This document shows, piece by piece, positions 1 through 7,877 of a stretch of 64,000 nucleotides of DNA. Each line of letters starts with the position of its first letter. The first letter of the stretch is position 1. The position numbers and the translations under genes were made by a program. The notes beneath the pieces are model-generated. The model was not told where the DNA came from, ran no database searches, and was given only the letters and a program-made list of their open reading frames with translations. Origin of the DNA: Pedobacter polysacchareus (lineage in GTDB: Bacteria; Bacteroidota; Bacteroidia; Sphingobacteriales; Sphingobacteriaceae); NCBI RefSeq assembly GCF_019802255.1, contig NZ_JAHYSS010000002.1, positions 760,548 through 824,547 of the forward strand, written 5' to 3'.

Positions 1-11
1 TGATACCAGTT

Positions 12-85
12 CGGGGTGTAGCGTAGCCCGGTATCGCGCCTGCTTTGGGAGCAGGAGGTCGTAGGTTCGAATCCTGCCACCCCGA
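12..85 (+). tRNA. tRNA-Pro (anticodon TGG)
   Basis: A 74-nt cloverleaf can be drawn. The acceptor arm CGGGGTG (12-18) pairs with CACCCCG (78-84), the anticodon stem-loop CTGCTTTGGGAGCAG carries TGG, and the T-arm contains GGTTCGAATCC. CCA is not encoded, as is common in this phylum. A strong terminator follows at once. The 3' flank of this gene is duplicated about 5.3 kb downstream, which suggests that the locus served as an integration site. Confidence 0.97.
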
Positions 86-152
86 CAACATAGATGTCAA
101 ATTCTATCAAAAACCCTCTAAATGTCACAGTTTAGAGGGTTTTTTCGTTTTA
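85..152 (+). repeat. tRNA-Pro 3' flank, copy 1 of a direct repeat
   Basis: The sequence from the discriminator base through the terminator hairpin recurs at 5431-5498 in the same orientation, with roughly 85-90 percent identity and one 1-nt gap by eye. Both copies start ACAACATAGA and end TTTTTTCGTTTTA. The repeats bracket the integrase stub and the chromate genes, so I read them as the boundaries, possibly att-like, of a decayed integrated element. Confidence 0.75.
110..145 (+). terminator. Rho-independent terminator of tRNA-Pro
   Basis: The stem is AAACCCTCTAAA pairing with TTTAGAGGGTTT around a short loop (TGTCACAG), followed by a run of six T. It ends the tRNA-Pro transcript. Confidence 0.88.
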
Positions 153-325
153 ATCATATCAAAGAAAAACAAGGAATATCAAGGTTTTTATGCCCTATTC
201 TACACCCTATTTTTTTCAGCTATAATTGTCCTTCAAAAAAAAGTAAAAATGACTACTTGAGTTTTTTGTTTTACCGCCTTTTTTAACCCTGTGTTTTGTT
301 CCTCTAATTCTTTAAAAACAGGAGA

Positions 326-351
326 GGGCATAAGGGCATAAAAGGGCATAA
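326..351 (+). repeat. three GGGCATAA direct repeats upstream of the integrase stub
   Basis: GGGCATAA occurs at 326, 334 and 344, ending 13 nt before the ATG of the integrase fragment. Short direct repeats between att site and int gene are where arm-type integrase binding sites usually lie. That role is inferred from position alone. The rest of 146-364 shows no gene. Confidence 0.45.
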
Positions 352-364
352 ATCATATTAAAAT

Positions 365-577
365 ATGAAAAGCCCAAACACATTTAGTCTATCATTTTTC
401 CTAAAAAGGGACAAAATGAAAGAAGGTAGAGCGCCATTATTTGTTCGGATTACTTTAAATAGTAAGTTTTCTGATATTTCAACCAAGAAAAGGGTTGATG
501 TTTCTGCATGGAATCAAACTAAACAAACTCGGTCTGCCCATTGCAGGACACCCAACATAGTGATAATGGCAGGATAA
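365..577 (+). pseudogene. tyrosine integrase, N-terminal fragment
   Basis: The first ~55 of 70 residues resemble the arm-type DNA-binding N-terminus of Bacteroidota tyrosine recombinases: NTFSLSFFLKRDK, then EGRAPLFVRITLNSK and DVSAWN. A complete family member has about 400 residues with a catalytic R-H-R-Y domain. Here similarity stops near residue 57 (after KQTRS) and the reading frame ends 13 codons later, immediately before the convergent chromate transporter gene. It is a deletion remnant that cannot recombine DNA. It identifies the adjacent tRNA-Pro region as an old integration site. Confidence 0.72.
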
Positions 578-594
578 AACCTGCAAAGAGTTTT

Positions 595-1776
595 TCATAT
601 CCATAGTTTTAAAATTAAACCAATAACAGCGGAAATGAGGATCAAATGAGGTTCTTTTGCCTTTTTGATATAAATCAGCGTCAGTATGGAAAGTATAGCG
701 ATCAGTGCAGTGGGTATATCAATAATCGAACGCATCGCAATAATGATGACTGCGCCAACCAATGCACCGATAACCACGGCTGTTATACCATCAACAAAGG
801 CTTTGATACTTTGGTTTTTGGCAATTTTTTTAAAGGACGGTGCAAAAGTAACGGTAAAGATATAACAAGGCAGAAATGTAGCAAGGGCGGCAACACAAGC
901 TCCGGGAAAACCTGCAACTAAATACCCGATAAATCCAACCGTGATGACCACAGGCCCTGGGGTGATCATGGCAACGGCTACGGAATCTAAAAACTCATGT
1001 TCTGTAAGCCAGCCAAATTCCTGAACCACTCCACCATGCAAGAAAGGAACAATAGCCAAACCACTTCCAAACACAAATGCACCCGCCTTTAGAAAGAACC
1101 ATCCAATCTCCTGCAAAGTCTTTCCGTCATAATGCCAGAATCCAATACCAAGCAAAATCATTGATGGCGCAGTAGTAGGGCGTTTGATCCATTTAGGTGG
1201 TGATTTAACTACCATATAGATCAGTCCACAGCCAACAAATAATAAGATATCTTCTTTTTGAGTGATTACGGTAACAACAATTCCAGCCAGATAGAAAATC
1301 CATAGGAGCCATTTAGACTTGACGGCCGCAAAGTCGAGGCTACTCACCGATTTGATGGTTAGCTTATAGGCACTAATGGCAATAATACCAATGACAGCGG
1401 CACTTACGCCATAAAACACGGCCTGAATTCCTGGCAATACACTATACAGCTTATATGCGATGCCTAAGATGACTACCATAATAAAGGAAGGTAGTACAAA
1501 AGCAAGTCCGGCTAAAGTTGCGCCGATTAAGCCATAGTGGACAAAGCCTACGTAAATGCCAAGTTGAGCTGCCAATGGCCCTGGTGCCAGTTGAGCAAGG
1601 GCAAGCCCTTCTTTATATTCTTCCTCCGTAATCCAGTTCTTGTTTTCTACCAAATCACGGTGCATGTAGCCTACCAGTGCGACAGGCCCGCCAAATCCCC
1701 ATGTGCCTAATTTTAAAAAGTACGTGGTAAGCTCGCTTCTTGAATAAGTGGGCTTTTTGATCAGTTCGTTTTCCAT
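595..1776 (-). CDS. chrA: chromate transporter ChrA
   Basis: This 393-aa membrane protein belongs to the CHR family and is predicted to export chromate from the cytoplasm. It is of the long two-domain type. Each half carries the family's Gly-rich and PGP signatures: GTWGFGGPVALVG and LAPGPLAAQLG in the first, GAFVFGSGLAIVPF and TPGPVVITVGF in the second. About ten to twelve hydrophobic segments are visible. The start overlaps the end of the upstream ChrB-domain gene by 16 nt, so the two are probably translationally coupled. It is the last gene of a minus-strand chromate operon that begins at 3738. Confidence 0.93.
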   Translation of the reverse strand: MENELIKKPTYSRSELTTYFLKLGTWGFGGPVALVGYMHRDLVENKNWITEEEYKEGLALAQLAPGPLAAQLGIYVGFVHYGLIGATLAGLAFVLPSFIMVVILGIAYKLYSVLPGIQAVFYGVSAAVIGIIAISAYKLTIKSVSSLDFAAVKSKWLLWIFYLAGIVVTVITQKEDILLFVGCGLIYMVVKSPPKWIKRPTTAPSMILLGIGFWHYDGKTLQEIGWFFLKAGAFVFGSGLAIVPFLHGGVVQEFGWLTEHEFLDSVAVAMITPGPVVITVGFIGYLVAGFPGACVAALATFLPCYIFTVTFAPSFKKIAKNQSIKAFVDGITAVVIGALVGAVIIIAMRSIIDIPTALIAILSILTLIYIKKAKEPHLILISAVIGLILKLWI

Positions 1777-2210
1777 GTGTGTTTTTCTGATTGTAAGTAT
1801 TTGGCCCAGCTATATAACGCATCGTAAACTTTCATCCCTAAAGCAAGCATTTCAGGGTCATCGGGTATGTTGTAGGAAAGTCCGGCAGATATAGCCCATA
1901 GCCCTGCCGCCTGTTGTGCCAGATCAAAACGATCTGTATCTGCTCCGCGTACAATTGTGGCGATTTTTAGTAATGCAGGATCGGTTAGTCCATGTTTCTT
2001 TATGATGTAGTCAAAAGTGCAGTATTCTCCCTCGTGTGTATACTCCGCTCCAACAATGTCATAAGAGATGGCATGTAAAGTTTTTGCTGCTTCAAAAACT
2101 ACTTCCTTTGGTACATATATAAATTCAGCTTCGGTGTCTACGAAGTTTTTAATAAGCCAGGAACAGGCAATCCGGTCAATTTTTGGCCTTTCACGAGTAA
2201 TCCATTTCAT
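1761..2210 (-). CDS. ChrB C-terminal-domain chromate resistance protein
   Basis: This 149-aa protein consists of a single ChrB_C domain. It opens with ITRERPKIDRIACSWLI and contains EYCTFDYIIKKHG and IVRGADTDRFDLA. In proteobacterial ChrB this domain lies at the C-terminus of a chromate-responsive regulator. Here it stands alone, directly upstream of and overlapping chrA, so it more likely assists chromate resistance than binds DNA. It is clearly paralogous to the N-terminal half of the regulator at 2881-3738, which shares the IDRIAC and RGADTD motifs. The exact biochemical role is not established. Confidence 0.88.
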   Translation of the reverse strand: MKWITRERPKIDRIACSWLIKNFVDTEAEFIYVPKEVVFEAAKTLHAISYDIVGAEYTHEGEYCTFDYIIKKHGLTDPALLKIATIVRGADTDRFDLAQQAAGLWAISAGLSYNIPDDPEMLALGMKVYDALYSWAKYLQSEKHTWKTN

Positions 2211-2309
2211 ATCTCAAAAATTACTATACAATAGTACCGGTAGTTAAGTTTGAAAAATAGAATGAATTTAACTGTTAGCACAGAATTTACTTTTTCCTTG
2301 CGGTTTTAT

Positions 2310-2837
2310 TTAAAATGCGATACCGAATTGAAAGCCAATACCAAAAGAGGAGGGAAGATCATTTCCAAAGCGTGCAGGCAATGGAATGGCAATGAAATAG
2401 CTACTGCCTTTATTTTTCTTCACGACTTTGTTAAAAACAGGAGTTAAGCCATACCTGCCAGATGTTTCAAAAGCGGCACGACCTGCAAAAGTAAAACCAT
2501 TGCCAAGAGCAACAAGAACACCGGGGTGGAACAATACATTGTTTACTTTGCTTCCGCTACTTGTAGCTTTCACAAAAGGTACAATTTCGCTACTGAAACC
2601 GATTTTCGCACTCTTCCAGATGTTGATGCCTATAGGCATTCCAACAACATAGCTGTCTTTAAAATTTGTATGGGTTCCATCCGAGCTAAAAGTAACTAGG
2701 GGATGGACAATGCCAACGTATCCAGTTATTTTGGGATAAGTTTGCGCAGGCGTTTGTTGTGCATAGCCAGAAATTGAGGTTAGGAGACTACCTATTAATA
2801 AGATAACGAGGCAGGTTTTATAGATTATCGTTTGCAT
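2310..2837 (-). CDS. secreted outer-membrane-like protein in the chromate cluster
   Basis: This 175-aa protein has a Sec signal peptide ending near SGYAQQ. The remainder alternates hydrophobic and polar residues, is Gly-rich and ends in an aromatic residue (FGIGFQFGIAF), as expected of a small outer-membrane beta-barrel. I do not recognise a named family. It lies 43 nt downstream of the AraC-ChrB regulator and 99 nt upstream of the stand-alone ChrB gene on the same strand, so it is probably co-transcribed. A role in chromate or anion passage is only a guess from position. Confidence 0.65.
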   Translation of the reverse strand: MQTIIYKTCLVILLIGSLLTSISGYAQQTPAQTYPKITGYVGIVHPLVTFSSDGTHTNFKDSYVVGMPIGINIWKSAKIGFSSEIVPFVKATSSGSKVNNVLFHPGVLVALGNGFTFAGRAAFETSGRYGLTPVFNKVVKKNKGSSYFIAIPLPARFGNDLPSSFGIGFQFGIAF

Positions 2838-2880
2838 AGCACAAGGCTACAGACGATATAGAAAATAAAATAGAATGGTT

Positions 2881-3738
2881 TTAACTATTAGGATGTATTT
2901 TACCTTGTTCATTGTTCTTTTTATAGGTTGAAGGGGTTAAACCTGTTTCGAGTTTAAAAATACGGGCAAAATGACTTTGATCGGAAAACCCCGTCAGATA
3001 GGCAATTTCGGAAAAGGAATAATCAGAGGTTTCGATGAATACAATCGCTTTATCTATCCGAAGTTTTCTAATGTACTCGCCAAAGGAAAGGTTATCAAAA
3101 TACTTGGAAAACTCTCTGGAAACATACGCTGGATTTACATTTAATTCCTGGGAAAGCCCTGTTAAGCTCAGAGTAAGGTTAGTGTCAATCTGATCTTGTA
3201 TGATGGTTTTTAGTTCAGTTGCCCAGACAGGTATTTTACCTGTAGTTCCTTTTTTTAGAAATTTTTGGTAAACATCTACCAGCAATTGTTCTACAGGACT
3301 TTCCGTATGTTTTACATTTTGAAGATGTTTGGCCCATGTATACAGCGCATCATAGATGACTTTCCCTGCTTCTAATAATTCTAAATCATCTTTGATATTG
3401 TAAGCCATACCAGCAGCGATTGCCCATAATCCGGCACACTGGCTGGATAAATGATGCTGATCTGTGTCCGCACCTCTCACGATAGGTGCCATTGCATCGA
3501 GCGCAGGGTCATTTAATTTATACTTTTTAATCAATGCGTCAAAAGTACATTGATCTTTTTGATGGGTGAGTTCTACACCGGGAACATCAAATGGGATAGC
3601 ATCCAATTCTTTAGAAATCTCAATAACCTGATCGAACGGTACATAAAAAAAATGAGCATCCTTATCAATGAAATTACTGATCAGCCAAGGACAAGCAATG
3701 CGGTCTATTTTTGGTCTTTCACGGGTGATCCAGTTCAT
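2881..3738 (-). CDS. ChrB_C-AraC fusion transcriptional regulator
   Basis: This 285-aa protein has two parts. Residues 1 to ~145 form a ChrB_C domain (ITRERPKIDRIACPWLI, CTFDALIKKY, IVRGADTD). After a linker, residues ~185-275 form an AraC/XylS double helix-turn-helix (LSLTGLSQELNVNPAYVSREF, then FSEIAYLTGFSDQSHFARIFK and GLTPSTYKK). It is the first gene of the minus-strand chromate operon. The simplest reading is a chromate-sensing activator: the ChrB fold senses and the AraC module binds the promoter. Classical ChrB has a different N-terminal DNA-binding region, so this is a separate architecture. Confidence 0.88.
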   Translation of the reverse strand: MNWITRERPKIDRIACPWLISNFIDKDAHFFYVPFDQVIEISKELDAIPFDVPGVELTHQKDQCTFDALIKKYKLNDPALDAMAPIVRGADTDQHHLSSQCAGLWAIAAGMAYNIKDDLELLEAGKVIYDALYTWAKHLQNVKHTESPVEQLLVDVYQKFLKKGTTGKIPVWATELKTIIQDQIDTNLTLSLTGLSQELNVNPAYVSREFSKYFDNLSFGEYIRKLRIDKAIVFIETSDYSFSEIAYLTGFSDQSHFARIFKLETGLTPSTYKKNNEQGKIHPNS

Positions 3739-3915
3739 TTTTATCTTTATCTATACATCAAACTTATGATTATTTTTCGATCATTAAATAGTACTCAGAT
3801 TTTAGTTATTCTTTTCTTTAAATTTAAAATGTTGATTTCCAGTATGATGTTTTAAGGAAAGTTATTAACTTAGTTAATCACATATATTTAGTTTAATTAC
3901 ATTTTTAAAGCTCTT

Positions 3916-4353
3916 ATGGAAACACTAAAGAATATTGGCTTGATAGCTTGCCTTCAATTAATGACTTGTTTAATTTCTTGTTCATCGTCTTCCGAAAACC
4001 AAATTGCGGGTAAGTACGCTTCTCAAAGTGAGAACAACTATGATCATTTTAAAGATACTATCGAAGTTAGACCTACAGATGATGGTAAATTTGATATACA
4101 ACGTCTCTCTAATTAGTCTGCCGCTAAGAAGAATGATCCTCAACGCCCAAGTAAAAATAAAAAAGCTGGTTTTTGGATTAACTATGGACCCGGTAGAATT
4201 GACGTAGCCACATTTCAAAAAAGTGATCATACACTTAGAATAGCGGAACCAATGTCCAGTTTAGTCAGAATTATGAAGGTCGATCTGGATAAGCAGACTA
4301 TAAAATGGCCAACCAAATATGGTGACACTATTATTTATCACAAGATTCAATAG
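3916..4353 (+). pseudogene. small lipoprotein gene with in-frame amber codon
   Basis: The frame opens with a lipoprotein signal (LMTCLISCSSSS) and an IAGKYAS start of domain. It reaches TAG at 4114-4116 (codon 67), then stays open in the same frame to a second TAG at 4351-4353. The downstream part, for example GFWINYGPGRIDVATFQK and DTIIYHKIQ, looks like genuine protein. The whole reads as a 145-aa lipoprotein broken by one nonsense mutation. The pattern is loosely like small lipoproteins carried by conjugative elements of this phylum, but I cannot assign a family with confidence. Confidence 0.6.
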
Positions 4354-4407
4354 CAGCTTTAAGCGTGCTTAACTGTTTAAATGTACAGTATTTACGTATA
4401 TTAGGGT

Positions 4408-5337
4408 ATGAATAACGCCTTTTCTCCTTATGATTTATGTCCGTGTGATAGTGGATTGAAGGCTAAATTTTGTTGTTTAGAAGGGAAACGTTGGAATAAG
4501 AAACCTGTAAGACTAGTTGGAAACGATCCAATTACTGGATATTCACACAAAGGCTGTTACGCAAATACAACAAATGATTGCAGCACTAAAATTTCTAAAG
4601 AACATTTAATATCAAACTACATTTTAGCTAATTTGGGTAATGCTAAAGTCGTAAAAATAAAAGGGCCACCATACGGCAAGCCTGGAGAAGTAAAAATCAT
4701 GCCTAAGGCAGGGTTAGTTGCCAATGTTCTATGTGTTCGTCACAATTCCTTATTATCACCTTTTGATACTGAAATTGGTAAATTCCACAAAACTTTTAAT
4801 AAGTATGAGAAGGAGTTAAATATTGAAAACCCAGTCAATGATATTTCTATTTTTTGTGGCGAAAACTTAGAAAAATGGATGCTGAAAACAGAATGTTCAT
4901 ATATAGCTTCTAAACAAATCTATAGTGGTGATAAAAAGATTGAATGTCACATGAAAGATATTTATGTTGATATCCTTTATAATGACCAACCTTTTCCAGA
5001 AGGTTGGGGACTATATGTTGATGCAGCGGAAGGAACAATTCAAACTCACAACTACATTGCTCCAAGCTTCATAATTAGGGATACCACTTTAATGGCTGTT
5101 AAAATGATCATCAATAGCTTAGTTTTTTACTTAACGTTAGATAATCCTCAAACTATAAGAAAAGGTTTGATTTATCGTCCAAGAGACATAGAAATCAAAA
5201 AAGGCAATGTAAAGAAGTTAATAGAGATTTGTTGGCAGGATAAAAAATATAATCAAGGGGTATTTTTAACACATACTAGAAATATTAGTAGAACTCCTGA
5301 AGAATGGGATGAATGGGTCTTTAATAAAGATCATTAG
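4408..5337 (+). CDS. SEC-C motif protein with HNH-like core
   Basis: This 309-aa protein begins with a SEC-C type zinc-binding motif (CPCDSGLKAKFCC, residues ~11-23). A Cys/His pattern follows that resembles an HNH endonuclease: GCYANTTNDC, ISKEHLIS, then CVRHNSLLSPFD. The C-terminal ~180 residues are unrecognised. SEC-C motifs occur as add-on metal-binding modules in many proteins, and HNH-like cores often act on DNA. Its place inside an island remnant would suit a defence or mobile-element function, but this is inference. The ATG at 4408 gives the complete SEC-C motif. Confidence 0.6.
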   Translation: MNNAFSPYDLCPCDSGLKAKFCCLEGKRWNKKPVRLVGNDPITGYSHKGCYANTTNDCSTKISKEHLISNYILANLGNAKVVKIKGPPYGKPGEVKIMPKAGLVANVLCVRHNSLLSPFDTEIGKFHKTFNKYEKELNIENPVNDISIFCGENLEKWMLKTECSYIASKQIYSGDKKIECHMKDIYVDILYNDQPFPEGWGLYVDAAEGTIQTHNYIAPSFIIRDTTLMAVKMIINSLVFYLTLDNPQTIRKGLIYRPRDIEIKKGNVKKLIEICWQDKKYNQGVFLTHTRNISRTPEEWDEWVFNKDH

Positions 5338-5430
5338 GATAAGTATTAAAATATTCAAAATATGACGATTACAACAATATTAGCATTTGGGGATCAGTAC
5401 TTTCTACTGGGTTATTCGGCATTAAAATAC

Positions 5431-5498
5431 ACAACATAGAAATCAAATTTCTATTAAAAACCCTCTAACTTTACAGTTTAGAGGGTTTTTTCGTTTTA
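5431..5498 (+). repeat. tRNA-Pro 3' flank, copy 2 of a direct repeat
   Basis: This imperfect copy of 85-152 contains the same hairpin. No tRNA sequence precedes it: the upstream bases GGCATTAAAATAC do not match the tRNA 3' half. It probably marks the distal boundary of the decayed island and shows where the native sequence downstream of tRNA-Pro was displaced. Confidence 0.75.
5456..5491 (+). terminator. Rho-independent terminator (duplicated from tRNA-Pro)
   Basis: An AACCCTCTAA arm pairs with TTTAGAGGGTT and is followed by six T. It is the same hairpin as the one behind tRNA-Pro and could end the plus-strand transcript of the SEC-C gene. Confidence 0.8.
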
Positions 5499-5520
5499 CT
5501 ATAGTTATCTTAGTCAGCTT

Positions 5521-6357
5521 ATGATTAATATTCATTTTCAAAATAAGCTGATACTTTTTATATCCTTGATCATATTTTCATCCTGTAAGCATGAAAAAGC
5601 ATATCAAGCTGAACTTTTTGATATAAAAGTTAATTTAGATGAACTCCCAAATGGCAAAAAGCCCATATTTTCACAGCGACATCTAAAAAGTAAGAAAGAA
5701 GAATGGGTAGGGGGCATATTCGGATCCAATCAATTTCCGGAGTGGAATGAAGTGCTTTACAAAGATACGGTCATCAGGATAAATCCCAAAGTGAATCCCC
5801 CCAACGATTCAGAATCATCAGCCTATCCTTCTCAGGAGTGTTCACAATACAACTTTGATGACGTTACCTATATTAATCCAGCCAAAACAAGTTTCATAGC
5901 GCGGATTTCTGGCCCATATAGTATAGGAAACAGATTTTATTTATTCAGGGCACAAAAATCGGGTTTAAAGGTTTATAGTATAGACAGACCTACGGTTATT
6001 GAGGGCGACAGACAATGGGAAAATCGTGATATGCTGAAGATTGGGCCTCATTTATTAATGGTAGATAATGACTATATTTTTAACCAGGGAACAGGTAAAG
6101 CTTATGAAATCACACGGCCAGGAAAAGACAGAATTCGGGGAGAATTTGCAGCATTGTCGCCAGATCAGCAAACTATAGTCTTTACAACAGATCATCAGTT
6201 ATACCAATGCCATTATCCCAGTGGTAAAGTCCATATCGAACCAATAGACGAAGAGCAGCTGTCTAAAATGGTTAATCATAAAACAAAAGAGTGGCCATAT
6301 AATTATTTCAATTGGATTACTGTGGATGGCAAAATGTTTCTGCATCCAATTCTTTAG
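5521..6357 (+). CDS. putative lipoprotein, unknown function
   Basis: This 278-aa protein has a lipoprotein signal peptide with a lipobox ending in IFSSC (Cys about residue 22). I do not recognise a family. The C-terminal half contains beta-rich stretches such as ALSPDQQTIVFTTDHQLYQC, which resemble one blade of a beta-propeller. It is probably exported and anchored to a membrane. It begins just after the island boundary and appears to be a single-gene unit. Confidence 0.6.
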   Translation: MINIHFQNKLILFISLIIFSSCKHEKAYQAELFDIKVNLDELPNGKKPIFSQRHLKSKKEEWVGGIFGSNQFPEWNEVLYKDTVIRINPKVNPPNDSESSAYPSQECSQYNFDDVTYINPAKTSFIARISGPYSIGNRFYLFRAQKSGLKVYSIDRPTVIEGDRQWENRDMLKIGPHLLMVDNDYIFNQGTGKAYEITRPGKDRIRGEFAALSPDQQTIVFTTDHQLYQCHYPSGKVHIEPIDEEQLSKMVNHKTKEWPYNYFNWITVDGKMFLHPIL

Positions 6358-6511
6358 TAGAATAATTTTCTTTAGTGGTTGTTGAAATAAGTGATTCACA
6401 GCATGATGTCCTTATGTGGAGTGTTTAAAAAGTTGTTTATGCTTATTTGTAAGGGTTAAATAAGCTTTATAAGCTGCCTACCTATCTTTGATAGGAATAG
6501 AAACTGAAATT

Positions 6512-6694
6512 ATGAACAACCTAAATCACTTACCATCTGCTGTAGCTAATTCGAATCCGAAAACAGAAAATGTTAATGAACAATTGCCAGACTATATAGA
6601 AACGCCGCCTTTAGCTGAAAATTTCTCCCTCTCCAACTATGTGGATGATGATGACGATTCCGGCTTCTGCTGCCCTTGCTGCTTACCGCGCTAA
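6512..6694 (+). CDS. short peptide with acidic, Cys-rich tail
   Basis: The 60-aa product has a polar, Asn- and Pro-rich N-terminal ~45 residues. An acidic run DDDDD follows, and it ends in SGFCCPCCLPR, with four Cys within five residues. The ATG at 6512 is preferred over an in-frame TTG at 6488. There is no signal peptide. A leader-like front with a compact Cys-rich end recalls precursors of modified peptides, but no maturation enzyme is encoded nearby. Alternatively it is a small metal-binding protein, or not a gene. Confidence 0.45.
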   Translation: MNNLNHLPSAVANSNPKTENVNEQLPDYIETPPLAENFSLSNYVDDDDDSGFCCPCCLPR

Positions 6695-6856
6695 TACACT
6701 CAACTTATGGATAGGTCTCCTGTGGATCGCCTTTCCCAGGCCTGGAGACATATCCTGGGGGAGACTACTTATTGATATAAGCTTGATCTATTTGTTTTTA
6801 GAATATTTAGTTAGATATTTAGCGGTATACAATAACGCTATACCATAACTTATATA

Positions 6857-7852
6857 ATGAAAAAAGTAACGCTTTTGCTCGCAGTAGCAACGATGATGCT
6901 CTCTTGCAACCAGACTTCTAAACAAAACAAAGATACTGCAGCAGTAACAGACCAGGCTGAACTGAAAGAACAAACCTCAGCTACAGCAAAAAGTTTTAAC
7001 ATTGCTGATGTTCCATTTTCGACTGCTGATTTGGGTAACTTTCCATTTTTCACCTTACCGGCAGGATTACAAGAACAGAATAAACCGTTACAAAAGAAGT
7101 TTGATGTTTGCTTTTTTCCAATTAATGGAGTCATGACTCCATTTGAAGGTAAGCTGTATAAAACGAATGTTAGCGCAAAGCAGGGCGAAGAATTTTCACA
7201 GCGATTTTTTGAGAAAAGTCTGGAAGATTATTTGGCCTCTATCGGTGCTGTTAAGATATATGATGGTGAAATCACCCAGGAAGCGTATGATCGTTACCAG
7301 AAGAAAGATCCAAACAAAGGAGCTGATGGTGATATCGGTTATACGGGGGAACAAATTAAATTCTATATCATCCGTTCCAAAGATAAAGGAAATATCTATG
7401 TGCAATTTTCTGCAAATAATGCAGCAGGAAAGCTTAATATTCTTCAAGAGGAAGCACTTCAGCAAACCATCACAAAGGTAACGGCAGATGACATTGTAAG
7501 AGACCTGACTGAGAAAGGAAAATCCATTTTATATATAAACTTCGATCTCGATAAATCTACCATTTCCGCTGATGGAAAAGGGATAGTGAACGAAATTGCT
7601 GAAGCTTTAAAGAAGAATTCAAATCTAAAAATATCAATTGAAGGACATACAGATAATACTGGAGAGGCATCACACAATAAAAAACTGTCTGATGATCGTG
7701 CGAATGCGGTACTAAAATCTTTGACCACAAATGGAATCGACAAATCCAGATTATCGTCGAAAGGTTTCGGAGCAGAACGACCATTGGTAGCAAATGATTC
7801 GGAAAACAATAAAGCCAAAAATCGCAGAGTAGAGTTGGTTAAAATCGTTTAA
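6857..7852 (+). CDS. OmpA-family lipoprotein
   Basis: This 331-aa protein has a lipobox at MMLSC (Cys17). Residues ~40-210 are an unrecognised domain. A C-terminal OmpA-like peptidoglycan-binding domain follows (~225-331), with NFDLDKSTI, IEGHTDNTG, LSDDRANAVL and the NKAKNRRVEL ending, including the Asp and Arg that normally bind diaminopimelate. The protein is expected to tether the outer membrane to the cell wall. It lies 25 nt upstream of the peptidase-like gene and may share its transcript. Confidence 0.88.
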   Translation: MKKVTLLLAVATMMLSCNQTSKQNKDTAAVTDQAELKEQTSATAKSFNIADVPFSTADLGNFPFFTLPAGLQEQNKPLQKKFDVCFFPINGVMTPFEGKLYKTNVSAKQGEEFSQRFFEKSLEDYLASIGAVKIYDGEITQEAYDRYQKKDPNKGADGDIGYTGEQIKFYIIRSKDKGNIYVQFSANNAAGKLNILQEEALQQTITKVTADDIVRDLTEKGKSILYINFDLDKSTISADGKGIVNEIAEALKKNSNLKISIEGHTDNTGEASHNKKLSDDRANAVLKSLTTNGIDKSRLSSKGFGAERPLVANDSENNKAKNRRVELVKIV

Positions 7853-7877
7853 GAGTGGAGGTCAGGACGATTCAATA

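Noticed and set aside
326..351. GGGCATAA repeats as a CRISPR or plasmid iteron array
   Set aside because: Only three units with 0-2 nt spacing, no cas or rep gene; integrase-site explanation fits better.
595..5337. Chromate cluster as an active integrative element
   Set aside because: The integrase is truncated and no mobilisation or transfer gene is present; only a remnant is supported.
5362..5439. 26-codon ORF before the second tRNA-flank repeat
   Set aside because: Its end is formed by the repeat itself and the peptide shows no features; probably random.
6707..6775. 22-codon ORF MDRSPVDRLSQAWRHILGETTY just after the Cys-tailed peptide gene
   Set aside because: Too short, no repeat or family resemblance, and it lies in ordinary intergenic sequence; chance cannot be excluded.
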